In this document: piece after piece, positions 1 through 5,952 of the stretch
Layout of the letters: each line of letters opens with the position of its first letter
Numbering within the stretch: the stretch's first letter is position 1
Origin: an uncultured Ruminococcus sp.
GTDB taxonomy: Bacteria; Bacillota; Clostridia; Oscillospirales; Acutalibacteraceae
NCBI GenBank assembly: GCA_902773045.1
Contig: CACYDE010000354.1
Span: 1 to 18,651, forward strand
Length of the DNA: 18,651 nt
Direction: 5' to 3'
Position numbers and translations under genes: made by a program
Notes under the pieces: model-generated
Database searches by the model: none
Told to the model about the DNA's origin: nothing
What the model saw: only the letters and a program-made list of their open reading frames with translations

Positions 1-29
1 CCTTTTCATTCTACAGCTTAGGCATTGAA

Positions 30-69
30 AAGGAAACAAGCACGGCTGGCTTACCGTGCCTGTCACCTT
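30..69 (+). terminator. Imperfect hairpin ahead of the first permease gene
   Basis: Bases 40-45 (GCACGG) pair perfectly with 54-59 (CCGTGC) around an 8-base loop. The pairing continues imperfectly outward to 30-39 and 60-69, giving about 13 matches in 16. The following bases are T-rich (ATTTATTATT) but not a clean T-run, so this may be a weak terminator or an intergenic stabiliser between an upstream gene and the permease. A short frame is open from base 3 to a TAG at 81-83; it does not look like the C-terminus of an ABC ATPase, so I do not call it coding. Confidence 0.35.
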
Positions 70-96
70 ATTTATTATTGTAGGAGGTGAGTGCAA

Positions 97-915
97 ATGA
101 TTAAACGTCTGAAAATTTACACTCCGTTTATAAATGCCGGTATTCAGGAAACAGCCTCGTATCGTGTGGATCTGATTATCGGTCTGTTTGGTGATGTTCT
201 TGCTTGTTTTGTTTCATATTTTATATGGAAAGCCGTTTTTCTTTCAAGCGGAGGAGAAATGCTTCATGGATTTACGATGCCTCAGATGATCGTATACATT
301 TTTTTGATTTTTCTGACGTCGGTGCTTATACACAGCGGCGGAACCTACGACATAGGTGAAGAGATCCGCGACGGTTCGATCGCCATGAGAATGTTGAAGC
401 CTGTCAGTTACAATGCTACGTTTCTTTTTCAGGAAATAGGAAACAAGCTTGTGACGACCGTTCTTCTGATCGTTCCGCTTGTCTTTGGAGTCGAGGCAGT
501 CAGGACCCATGTTATGGGACGCGTAGAGTTTGATATTGCGAGATTCTTTCTTTATCTTTTGAGCTGTATTTTTGCGTATCTCGTAAACTTCTTTTTCAAT
601 ATATGCTTTGGATTTATCGCATTTGTTGTTAAGTATCTTTGGGGCGCGAACATGATGAAAAGCTGAATTGTCGGATTTCTGTCCGGTTCGATAATTCCGC
701 TTGCGTTTCTTCCGGAAACGCTTGAAAGAATTTTTCTGATCCTTCCTTTTTCATCGCTTAGTTATACTCCCGTAATGATATATATGGGAATGTACAGCGG
801 TGAGGAAATGTTTTATTATCTTGCTTTGCAGGTGTTTTGGGTATTTGCTTTCTGGGGACTTTCAAAGCTTCTTTGGTTCACAGCGTCAAAACGGCTCAGC
901 GTTCAAGGGGGGTAA
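97..915 (+). pseudogene. ABC-2 type permease subunit (PF06182-like), split by an in-frame TGA
   Basis: Membrane subunit of an ABC transporter; the ATPase gene is presumably upstream, outside the window. The likely start is ATG at 97, nine bases after GGAGG at 83-87; the GTG at 91 sits too close to that site. Hydrophobic segments cover about residues 20-45, 65-80, 110-130 and 145-180. The frame meets TGA at 664-666, after 189 residues, and then continues without another stop to TAA at 913-915. The continuation (FLSGSIIPLAFLPE, then an LPFSSLSYTP stretch and a last membrane helix) is what this family has at that position, so one gene of 272 codons has been interrupted. TGG to TGA is one of several single changes that would explain it. 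The stop of this frame is three bases from the start of the next permease, and its terminal GGGGGG (907-912) serves as that gene's ribosome binding site. It could be a real nonsense mutation, a sequencing error or readthrough. Confidence 0.8.
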
Positions 916-918
916 AGC

Positions 919-1719
919 ATGAAAAAAATCAGAAGAGCTTTTCGTATGCACAGGATATTCGTTTCACAGGAGCTTAAACGAATGATGGAATACAAGGGAG
1001 ATTTCATTATCGGGATAATAGGTTTTCTTTTTATTCAGGCTTCCAATCTTTTGTTTCTGACAATTATTTTCGGAAACATTCCCGATCTCATGGGATGGAA
1101 ATATAGCGAAGTTGTATTTATCTACGGCTTTTCACTTATTCCAAAAGGTATAGATCATTTGTTTTTTGACAATCTTTGGTCAATAGGTCATTTTACCGTT
1201 CGAAAGGGAGATTTTGATAAGTATCTTACTCGTCCGATCAATACGTTGTTTCATGTTATGGTTGAAAAGCTTCAGATCGATGCCTTGGGAGAATTTCTGA
1301 TGGGAGTGGTTCTCGTCGGTGTGACTATCCCGAAACTTGAGATCGAATGGAGTTTAGTAAGGGTGATACTGACGCTTGCGGTGATTCCTTTCTCAACACT
1401 GATTTATACAGGAATAAAAACTGCGACTGCGGCGATCGCTTTTTGGACTAAGAAAAGCGGAAATATAACATACATGTTCTACATGGTGAACGACTTTGCA
1501 AAGTATCCCGTCGATATTTACAACAAAACAATAAGGACTGTGATAACTTACATAATTCCTTTTGCTTTCACTTCTTTCTTCCCGGCGTACTATTTTCTAA
1601 CGGGGAGGGATCCTCTCTTTAATCTGGGAATGACGGTTTTGATATCGATCATATTGATGTCTTTGGGAATCATAGTTTGGAACAGAGGGATAAAAGCTTA
1701 CGAAAGTGCAGGCGCGTAA
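919..1719 (+). CDS. ABC-2 type permease subunit (PF06182-like)
   Basis: A 266-residue integral membrane protein that pairs with the preceding permease; in this family two related permeases typically work with one ATPase to export a substrate that cannot be deduced here. The N-terminal basic segment (MKKIRRAFRMHRIF) is followed by the family's helix pair around residues 25-50 (DFIIGIIGFLF). Further hydrophobic stretches lie near 70-85, 118-135, 150-175, 205-225 and 235-255. The motif GDFDKYLTRPIN near residue 94 matches the cytoplasmic loop 'G.ld..LlrP.n' of the family. The start ATG follows GGGGGG at 907-912, so translation is probably coupled to the interrupted upstream gene. A strong terminator follows at 1737. 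The gene is intact and of normal length. The family is well supported; the substrate is unknown. Confidence 0.88.
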   Translation: MKKIRRAFRMHRIFVSQELKRMMEYKGDFIIGIIGFLFIQASNLLFLTIIFGNIPDLMGWKYSEVVFIYGFSLIPKGIDHLFFDNLWSIGHFTVRKGDFDKYLTRPINTLFHVMVEKLQIDALGEFLMGVVLVGVTIPKLEIEWSLVRVILTLAVIPFSTLIYTGIKTATAAIAFWTKKSGNITYMFYMVNDFAKYPVDIYNKTIRTVITYIIPFAFTSFFPAYYFLTGRDPLFNLGMTVLISIILMSLGIIVWNRGIKAYESAGA

Positions 1720-1736
1720 TAAGCTGAAAATTTTAT

Positions 1737-1774
1737 AGGTTGGATAACGTTTTTTCCGTATCCAACCTTTTTTT
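1737..1774 (+). terminator. Rho-independent terminator after the permease genes
   Basis: A perfect 10-bp stem, AGGTTGGATA (1737-1746) with TATCCAACCT (1759-1768), has a 12-base loop and is followed directly by a T-run through 1774. It ends the ABC transporter operon. Confidence 0.9.
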
Positions 1775-1992
1775 CATATAAAAATTTATATTTTATGTAA
1801 ATCTTAATAAATGGTTAATACAAACGGTCGGATTTTATATTACAATTATAAAAGAAGAATTATTTTTTTGTTTACGCATAATATTTTACAAAGAAATAAA
1901 TTATCCGATTTGTTTCTCTTTTAAACTGAAGATAATTATTATATAAAATCCGAGAAAAATATATTGATGAATAGTATGAGGGAGGATTTGAG
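1775..1992 (+). promoter_or_regulatory. AT-rich upstream region of the kinase-like gene
   Basis: About 220 bases without a gene, very AT-rich. Two -10-like words are present, TATAAA at 1942-1947 and a second near 1844, but neither has a convincing -35, so I do not fix a promoter. A perfect 12-base inverted repeat (CGGATTTTATAT at 1829-1840, ATATAAAATCCG at 1941-1952) brackets the region. The ribosome binding site GGAGG (1981-1985) is seven bases before the ATG. Confidence 0.3.
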
Positions 1993-3120
1993 ATGCAAAA
2001 TCCTTTTTTGAATCGTGTTTCAGACCCTGACAAATCCGACTATCTGACGTCGGCATGTTCGGTCAACAGGATCAGACTGCAAAAGCTCCCGATCTACGGG
2101 ATCGACGATGAGATCGAAGGCTTGACCGTTAAGGAGTTTTTCAGTACTAAATTGGTGATAGATGAAATTAAAAAGAATGCGGATCTTTTGAAAATAGATC
2201 TTGGGAGTGTTCCCGAAAAAAAACTTCCGAGAGTTCTCGGAAAGAAGCTTGATGATGAGGACGAATCTGCTGCGGCGGAAGCTTTGAGAATAACGGAAAA
2301 ATTCGGAAATCGGCTCGGGCTTCTTTTTTTGGCGCTTAAAGAAGGCGCGCCGGAAAACAGAGCGGCGAGAGAGGACTGGACAGATAAGCATTGGGAGTAT
2401 TGGTCACAGATCAGCGATATAATATTGGTCGGAGGTCTTGCGAGCGGAAAAATAGGAGAGATCCTCAGAGAACGTGTGAATTATATTTTTTCTCTTGTTA
2501 ATGTTCAGCCATATAATATTATTTTGTATGATAATGCTTCCGATGTCGGAATGCTTGGCTGTGCTACTCAGATCTCCTCTTCCGACGGAGTGAATATTGT
2601 GATGGATTTTGGTCAGACCAGCATCAAAAGGAGCTTTGTCGTAAAAAGCGCCGGTGAGATCACCGAAATCAGAAACCTTGAACCTTATCAGTCAAAGTAT
2701 ATGGACTGGGAGACACCCGATGAATGCGAAAAGCTTTGTCAGGCGAAGAAACTTCACAAGTATCTCATTAAAGCCATTGAGGATACTTATAATACGGCAA
2801 AAAAGATCACGCAAACAGAGCCGAACAGCGAGATAGTGATAAGTATTGCAAGTTATACGGTTGACGGAGCTTTGAATGCGGACAGAAGCGGTTATGCAAA
2901 ATTATGTTCTCTTGGGGCTAACTATGCCGAATGCTTATGGTGGGATCTCTCGGGCAGACTGAGAAAAGATGTTATAGTTAAACTGATCCACGACGGAACA
3001 GCGATGGCGCTGAATTTTTCCGACAGAAAAAATACAGTCTGCCTTTCGCTTGGATCGTATTTCGGAGTAGGATTTCCCGAAACAAAGCTTGTCTGGCCGT
3101 TCAAAAACGAACATAAATAA
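1993..3120 (+). CDS. ASKHA/ROK-like kinase-related protein with permuted motif order
   Basis: 375 residues. It resembles sugar kinases of the ROK/hexokinase (ASKHA) fold, which phosphorylate a sugar with ATP, but the motifs come in rotated order. First comes a helical stretch (about 90-120, ending NRLGLLFLALKEG) like the one ahead of the ROK adenosine motif. Next is IILVGGLASGKIGEIL (143-158), resembling the C-terminal adenosine motif, and DNASDVGMLGCA (180-191), resembling the ROK C-terminal 'gddAgliGAA'. Only then comes VMDFGQTSIKRSFV (203-216), which looks like the normally N-terminal phosphate-1 DxGxT motif. It is followed by ISIASYTVDG (283-292), HDGTAMAL (333-340, with D334 as the likely base) and LSLGSYFGVGF (351-361, phosphate-2). 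The protein stops 14 residues later. The ROK zinc motif CxCGxxGC is absent. The start is fixed by GGAGG at 1981-1985. It stands alone between a terminator and a repeat. The fold is fairly secure; substrate and activity are unknown. Confidence 0.72.
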   Translation: MQNPFLNRVSDPDKSDYLTSACSVNRIRLQKLPIYGIDDEIEGLTVKEFFSTKLVIDEIKKNADLLKIDLGSVPEKKLPRVLGKKLDDEDESAAAEALRITEKFGNRLGLLFLALKEGAPENRAAREDWTDKHWEYWSQISDIILVGGLASGKIGEILRERVNYIFSLVNVQPYNIILYDNASDVGMLGCATQISSSDGVNIVMDFGQTSIKRSFVVKSAGEITEIRNLEPYQSKYMDWETPDECEKLCQAKKLHKYLIKAIEDTYNTAKKITQTEPNSEIVISIASYTVDGALNADRSGYAKLCSLGANYAECLWWDLSGRLRKDVIVKLIHDGTAMALNFSDRKNTVCLSLGSYFGVGFPETKLVWPFKNEHK

Positions 3121-3270
3121 AAATTTAATTTGTTGTGCTATAAAAAAATATTAAAGTTTTGATCCAACTTTTTCAAAAGTACCCCAAGGGCACGCGCAGC
3201 GAGAAATTGTTTATTTACGATTATTTATTTGCCGAAGTAACAATATAAAGTTTTGATAAAAATTTTATTT
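3121..3270. other. Gene-free stretch after the kinase-like gene
   Basis: No gene is visible. It holds a weak hairpin (TTTTGA at 3157-3162, TCAAAA at 3173-3178), a short repeat fragment (3179-3205) and AT-rich DNA leading to the inverted-repeat element at 3271. The kinase-like gene has no clear terminator apart from the weak hairpin. Confidence 0.5.
3179..3205 (+). repeat. Fragment of a dispersed repeat, shared with the window's 3' end
   Basis: The word GTACCCCAAGGGCAC (3179-3193) recurs exactly at 18500-18514. The bases that follow here, GCGCAGCG, match the later part of the same 3' element (GGCGCAGCG at 18583-18591). This copy therefore looks like an internally deleted relative of the longer one. 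Only two copies are visible in this window, so dispersal in the genome is inferred. Confidence 0.5.
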
Positions 3271-3570
3271 ACTCAAACTTCCCATACTCAAAATTACAAT
3301 GAATGTAAAGTCTATCGTAGGTCTTCGATGTAAAGAACAGTTTTCGCTATCGAATCCGAGATCATTCTTCGGTCAAAGCTATTGTCGTCACCCATACCCC
3401 AGCCCCCCTTTCCCTCAAGGAAAAGGGGTCTATCGGGATAGAGGGCATCCCATCGGGGCTATCGCCCCGAACCCATTCAATCGGTTGCTCGAAACTCTGT
3501 TCATATTCCTAAAAACAAAGTTTCGATAAGGAAAGATGGGTAATTATTATGTGGGAAGTTTGAGTTATTT
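3266..3570. mobile_element. MITE-like non-coding element with terminal inverted repeats
   Basis: The ends are perfect 14-bp inverted repeats: ACTCAAACTTCCCA (3271-3284) and TGGGAAGTTTGAGT (3552-3565). The element is 295 bp and is flanked on both sides by TATTT (3266-3270 and 3566-3570), as expected of a 5-bp target duplication, although this DNA is AT-rich and TATTT could match by chance. Inverted similarity continues inward in patches, for example GAACAGTTTTCG near 3338 against CGAAACTCTGTTC near 3489. The centre contains two strong hairpins (3405-3428 and 3453-3470). There is no transposase; the 76-codon frame inside is proline- and glycine-rich readthrough of the hairpins and not a credible gene. 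It is probably a non-autonomous element; a structured RNA is the alternative. Confidence 0.6.
3405..3470. repeat. Two internal hairpins of the MITE-like element
   Basis: The first hairpin pairs CCCCTTTCC (3405-3413) with GGAAAAGGGG (3419-3428), with one bulged A. The second pairs TCGGGGC (3453-3459) with GCCCCGA (3464-3470) around a 4-base TATC loop. Both are GC-rich in an otherwise AT-rich neighbourhood. Confidence 0.6.
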
Positions 3571-3684
3571 ATTGGAACATTAACAGCACGAAAAGGAAAT
3601 TGAAAAGTGCTTCCTGAATGTGACAAAATATTTGTGAAAGATATGGTATTATATTGGTGTATTTCCGAAAAGGCGGTGATGTTA

Positions 3685-4848
3685 TTGACGGTAATTGATT
3701 TGAGGGACGAGATGTACAAAAGGCAGATAGATATAATTGAGATTACCGACGATTATATTTATTATGCCGAGGAATTAAAAATCAACGGTGTGGATACGAT
3801 CTACCTTTACAGCTACAGCTTTGAGGACGAGTGTGAAAAGGTGATGTCTTTTTTTGCTTTTGACGATTCGACGTATCTTCAGCATTACTATGCCTGTGAC
3901 GACAGCATAATCGTGCTTTTTGAAAATGATTCAAACCGTGTCTGGATAGTGAAGGTCGACAAACATTCGAACGAAGAGGTTCTCCGAAAAAAAATTCCGC
4001 TTATCGGAAGATTTTTTGAGTGTATTCCGATAGACGGCAGCAATATTATAATTTATACGAAAGCCGACAGCAACAGCCGTGAGCTTTTCAACCGCTGCCT
4101 TGAGGAGACAAACTGCGACTGCTTGGCAAATCTTTACGATCTTGAAAAGGGCTACCGTTATTTTATACGGGATTTCAAAACTGCAGCGCTTTTAAGAAAC
4201 AGTATGCATGAATTTACGGATTTGAAAGGAACGAAGAAGATAATTCTGAGTGATCCCTACTGCAGTGAGGAGGAAAAGAAAGAGCTTTCGAGAGAACTTT
4301 CTTCTATCCCGGAGGATATCCGTGACAATATATGGGTTATCTCAAAAGAAAAACTGCTTGATGAATTTAAAAGCGGGGAAGATAATGTTGAAATGAAAAG
4401 GGTCGCAAGCGCGGGCGCAGAGGGTATAGTGAGGTTTGAGTGTATCAGCGGAAATGATATTATCTTTCGAGCGGGTATTTTTTCTCACGGAAAGGAACAG
4501 TTTTTGAAAATGTCAACGGTAGACGGAGAGGTTGATCCGATAGGAACGGTTCAGCCGAAAAGTGAGGACTCATACTGCTTTACCGATGTTCAAAGCGGAA
4601 AGATCTACCGAATGACCCGTGATGATGAAAATATTACCCTCAAAGGAGAAATCAACAGCTCTGCCTCGATCACTTACCCTCACAGCGTCGGAAAAATCGA
4701 ATGCTGCATTGACGACAGGTTTGTGATCGCGAATAATTCAAAAAGCTACAGTGAACCTTCGATGTCGATTTATGACGGGAAGCTTAATTTGACGGATACA
4801 TATCAGGCAAGATTCAAAACAAAGGGAGAGGTTCTCGTTTTCTATTAA
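3685..4848 (+). CDS. Uncharacterised 387-residue protein, possibly beta-propeller-like
   Basis: I do not recognise a family. The preferred start is TTG at 3685 (MTVIDLRDEMYKRQ), placed after AGGCGGTGAT at 3671-3680; ATG at 3679 overlaps that ribosome binding site and GTG at 3607 has none. The protein has no signal peptide or membrane segment, so it is probably cytoplasmic. It alternates short beta-like stretches with acidic turns (DDYIYYAEE, DDSIIVLFENDSNRVWIVKVD, GNDIIFRAGIF, DDRFVIANNS), a pattern common in beta-propellers; that is inference. A more helical, Glu/Lys-rich region covers about 190-255. A possible promoter lies near 3620-3652 (TATTAT at 3647-3652), without a good -35. It is followed after 10 bases by a doubtful short ORF. 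No function is proposed. Confidence 0.75.
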   Translation: MTVIDLRDEMYKRQIDIIEITDDYIYYAEELKINGVDTIYLYSYSFEDECEKVMSFFAFDDSTYLQHYYACDDSIIVLFENDSNRVWIVKVDKHSNEEVLRKKIPLIGRFFECIPIDGSNIIIYTKADSNSRELFNRCLEETNCDCLANLYDLEKGYRYFIRDFKTAALLRNSMHEFTDLKGTKKIILSDPYCSEEEKKELSRELSSIPEDIRDNIWVISKEKLLDEFKSGEDNVEMKRVASAGAEGIVRFECISGNDIIFRAGIFSHGKEQFLKMSTVDGEVDPIGTVQPKSEDSYCFTDVQSGKIYRMTRDDENITLKGEINSSASITYPHSVGKIECCIDDRFVIANNSKSYSEPSMSIYDGKLNLTDTYQARFKTKGEVLVFY

Positions 4849-4858
4849 GGTGATAAAA

Positions 4859-5068
4859 ATGACTGTTCGGGAAATAATGAAAAATATTTTACGTACTAAA
4901 AATATATCGACTTTTAAAGTGTTCACCGGGTCGGCAAGTTCCGACGGACAAAACGGTGCAGAGTTCTGTGAATCAAAGAATATTGATCTCCGCAGCGAAA
5001 ATATAACGGATAAAAAACAGTTCACCGGGGTCGAATTTTACGTTCCCGGTTTTTTATGTATGAGGTGA
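4859..5068 (+). CDS. Doubtful short ORF (69 codons) overlapping a structured leader
   Basis: ATG at 4859 is preceded by AAGGTGAT (4848-4855), which overlaps the stop of the upstream gene, and the frame ends with TGA at 5066-5068 inside the ribosome binding site of the next gene. That layout suggests translational coupling. Against a real protein: the sequence has no recognisable domain, and its second half is shared with a terminator-like hairpin (5024-5055). GTTCACCGGG occurs twice, exactly 99 bases apart (4921 and 5020). It may be a leader peptide, a decayed gene or non-coding leader RNA. Confidence 0.35.
   Translation: MTVREIMKNILRTKNISTFKVFTGSASSDGQNGAEFCESKNIDLRSENITDKKQFTGVEFYVPGFLCMR
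4924..4958 (+). promoter_or_regulatory. Nested hairpin in a possible leader
   Basis: The outer stem CACCG (4924-4928) pairs with CGGTG (4954-4958). The inner stem GTCGG (4930-4934) pairs with CCGAC (4941-4945) around CAAGTT. The ACCGGG at 4925-4930 is identical to the 5' arm of the downstream terminator-like hairpin, so it could compete for the same 3' arm. Confidence 0.35.
5024..5055 (+). terminator. Terminator-like hairpin just upstream of the 5075 gene
   Basis: ACCGGG (5024-5029) pairs with CCCGGT (5045-5050), and a T-run (5050-5055) follows directly. It lies within the doubtful short ORF and ends 19 bases before the TTG start of the next gene, a position that fits attenuation of that gene. 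Confidence 0.5.
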
Positions 5069-5074
5069 TAAATT

Positions 5075-5545
5075 TTGACGGAAGATCAGAAAAAACACGC
5101 CGCAGAGCTGAAGCGTTTACAAAAGGACAAGCGTTTTCGCGAGAAGATCGACAGAAGAAAAACGCAGATCATGAACGAGATCCCGTGTTTTAAAGAAAAA
5201 TATAAATTCGCAGATGATGCGGAAAATGAAAAAATCAAATCGTTTCTTTCAATGATCCCTTCCCTGACTCCCCTGAGACCGGATTTCACTAAACTTTCTT
5301 TTTCGGAATCGATTAGTATCGACGACTGCAAAAGTATGAACGGTGAAGTTTGGCTTGCCTTTTTGGAGGGAGATGAAGTTTTGCTGAAAATCGGTGTTTT
5401 AGGCTGTATTTCGGATTTTGCCGGAGATATTGATGATTGGATCTGTTTCGGCAGTTATATGTTATTTTTGTTTGGGGACATGAACAGCTTTATTTTCATT
5501 GATGACAATTCGGAGATAACATATGCACAAATATTTTTGTCATAA
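5075..5545 (+). CDS. Uncharacterised 156-residue protein
   Basis: No recognised family. The start is TTG at 5075, six bases after GAGGTGA (5062-5068); no in-frame ATG nearby has a ribosome binding site. The first 40 residues are charged and helical (MTEDQKKHAAELKRLQKDKR and onward). The remainder looks globular alpha/beta with hydrophobic strands (GEVWLAFLEGDEVLLKIGVL at about 90-109, MLFLFGDMNSFIFIDD at about 130-145). There is no signal peptide. It shares the TTG-ACG start with the 3685 gene, and the two may belong together, separated by the leader-like segment. The size and acidic C-terminal half would fit small Firmicute proteins of the SMI1/KNR4 kind, but I see no diagnostic motif and do not assign it. 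Confidence 0.7.
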   Translation: MTEDQKKHAAELKRLQKDKRFREKIDRRKTQIMNEIPCFKEKYKFADDAENEKIKSFLSMIPSLTPLRPDFTKLSFSESISIDDCKSMNGEVWLAFLEGDEVLLKIGVLGCISDFAGDIDDWICFGSYMLFLFGDMNSFIFIDDNSEITYAQIFLS

Positions 5546-5952
5546 TAATTAATTTTTATCGTCTTGTAACTGTTGTGATTTTTTGTAGATACCAAACAAT
5601 TCGTCTGTCCGAGTAACACAGAGTGCTTTTCTTATTAAATAAATTTATCTTGTTTGATACAAATAGTACAAAAATAAGCGGAGAATTGTTATATCTTATA
5701 TCAAAATGTTACCACAAATGTGTAATTAATAGTAAAATAGTGAATAATTACAAAATAAATTTACAAATTTTGTAGTTAATTTGTGTAAAATCCCTTGAAA
5801 AAATTTCTTTTTTTTGGTATTATATAAATGTATATCAAATAGTTGCAGCTATTTTAAAAATTTCTGTTTCGGAGTAAAATTACGTGAAGTAAATCATTGT
5901 TATTTGCAGAGCGCAATATATTCGAAATTGAAAGAAAAGGAGAGTATATACT
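5546..5952 (+). promoter_or_regulatory. glgB upstream region with promoter and leader
   Basis: Four hundred bases without a gene, very AT-rich. The first 240 bases show no clear terminator but hold several ACAAA/TTTGT words. The promoter is at 5795-5823. The leader of about 120 bases starts with a small hairpin (AAATAG 5837-5842 with CTATTT 5849-5854). The ribosome binding site AAGGAG (5937-5942) is separated from the ATG by the perfect palindrome AGTATATACT (5943-5952). Confidence 0.6.
5795..5823 (+). promoter_or_regulatory. Sigma-A-type promoter of glgB
   Basis: The -35 box TTGAAA (5795-5800) and the -10 box TATTAT (5818-5823) are 17 bases apart. This is the best-formed promoter on the plus strand of the window. 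Confidence 0.72.

Noticed and set aside
664..666. TGA recoded as an amino acid (alternative code or selenocysteine)
   Set aside because: TGA ends glgB, the HIT gene, ribF and several others normally, and I see no obvious stable SECIS-like hairpin just after the codon. A nonsense mutation or sequence error is simpler.
3299..3529. 76-codon plus-strand frame inside the MITE-like element
   Set aside because: It reads through GC-rich hairpins, is biased to Pro/Gly and has no ribosome binding site.
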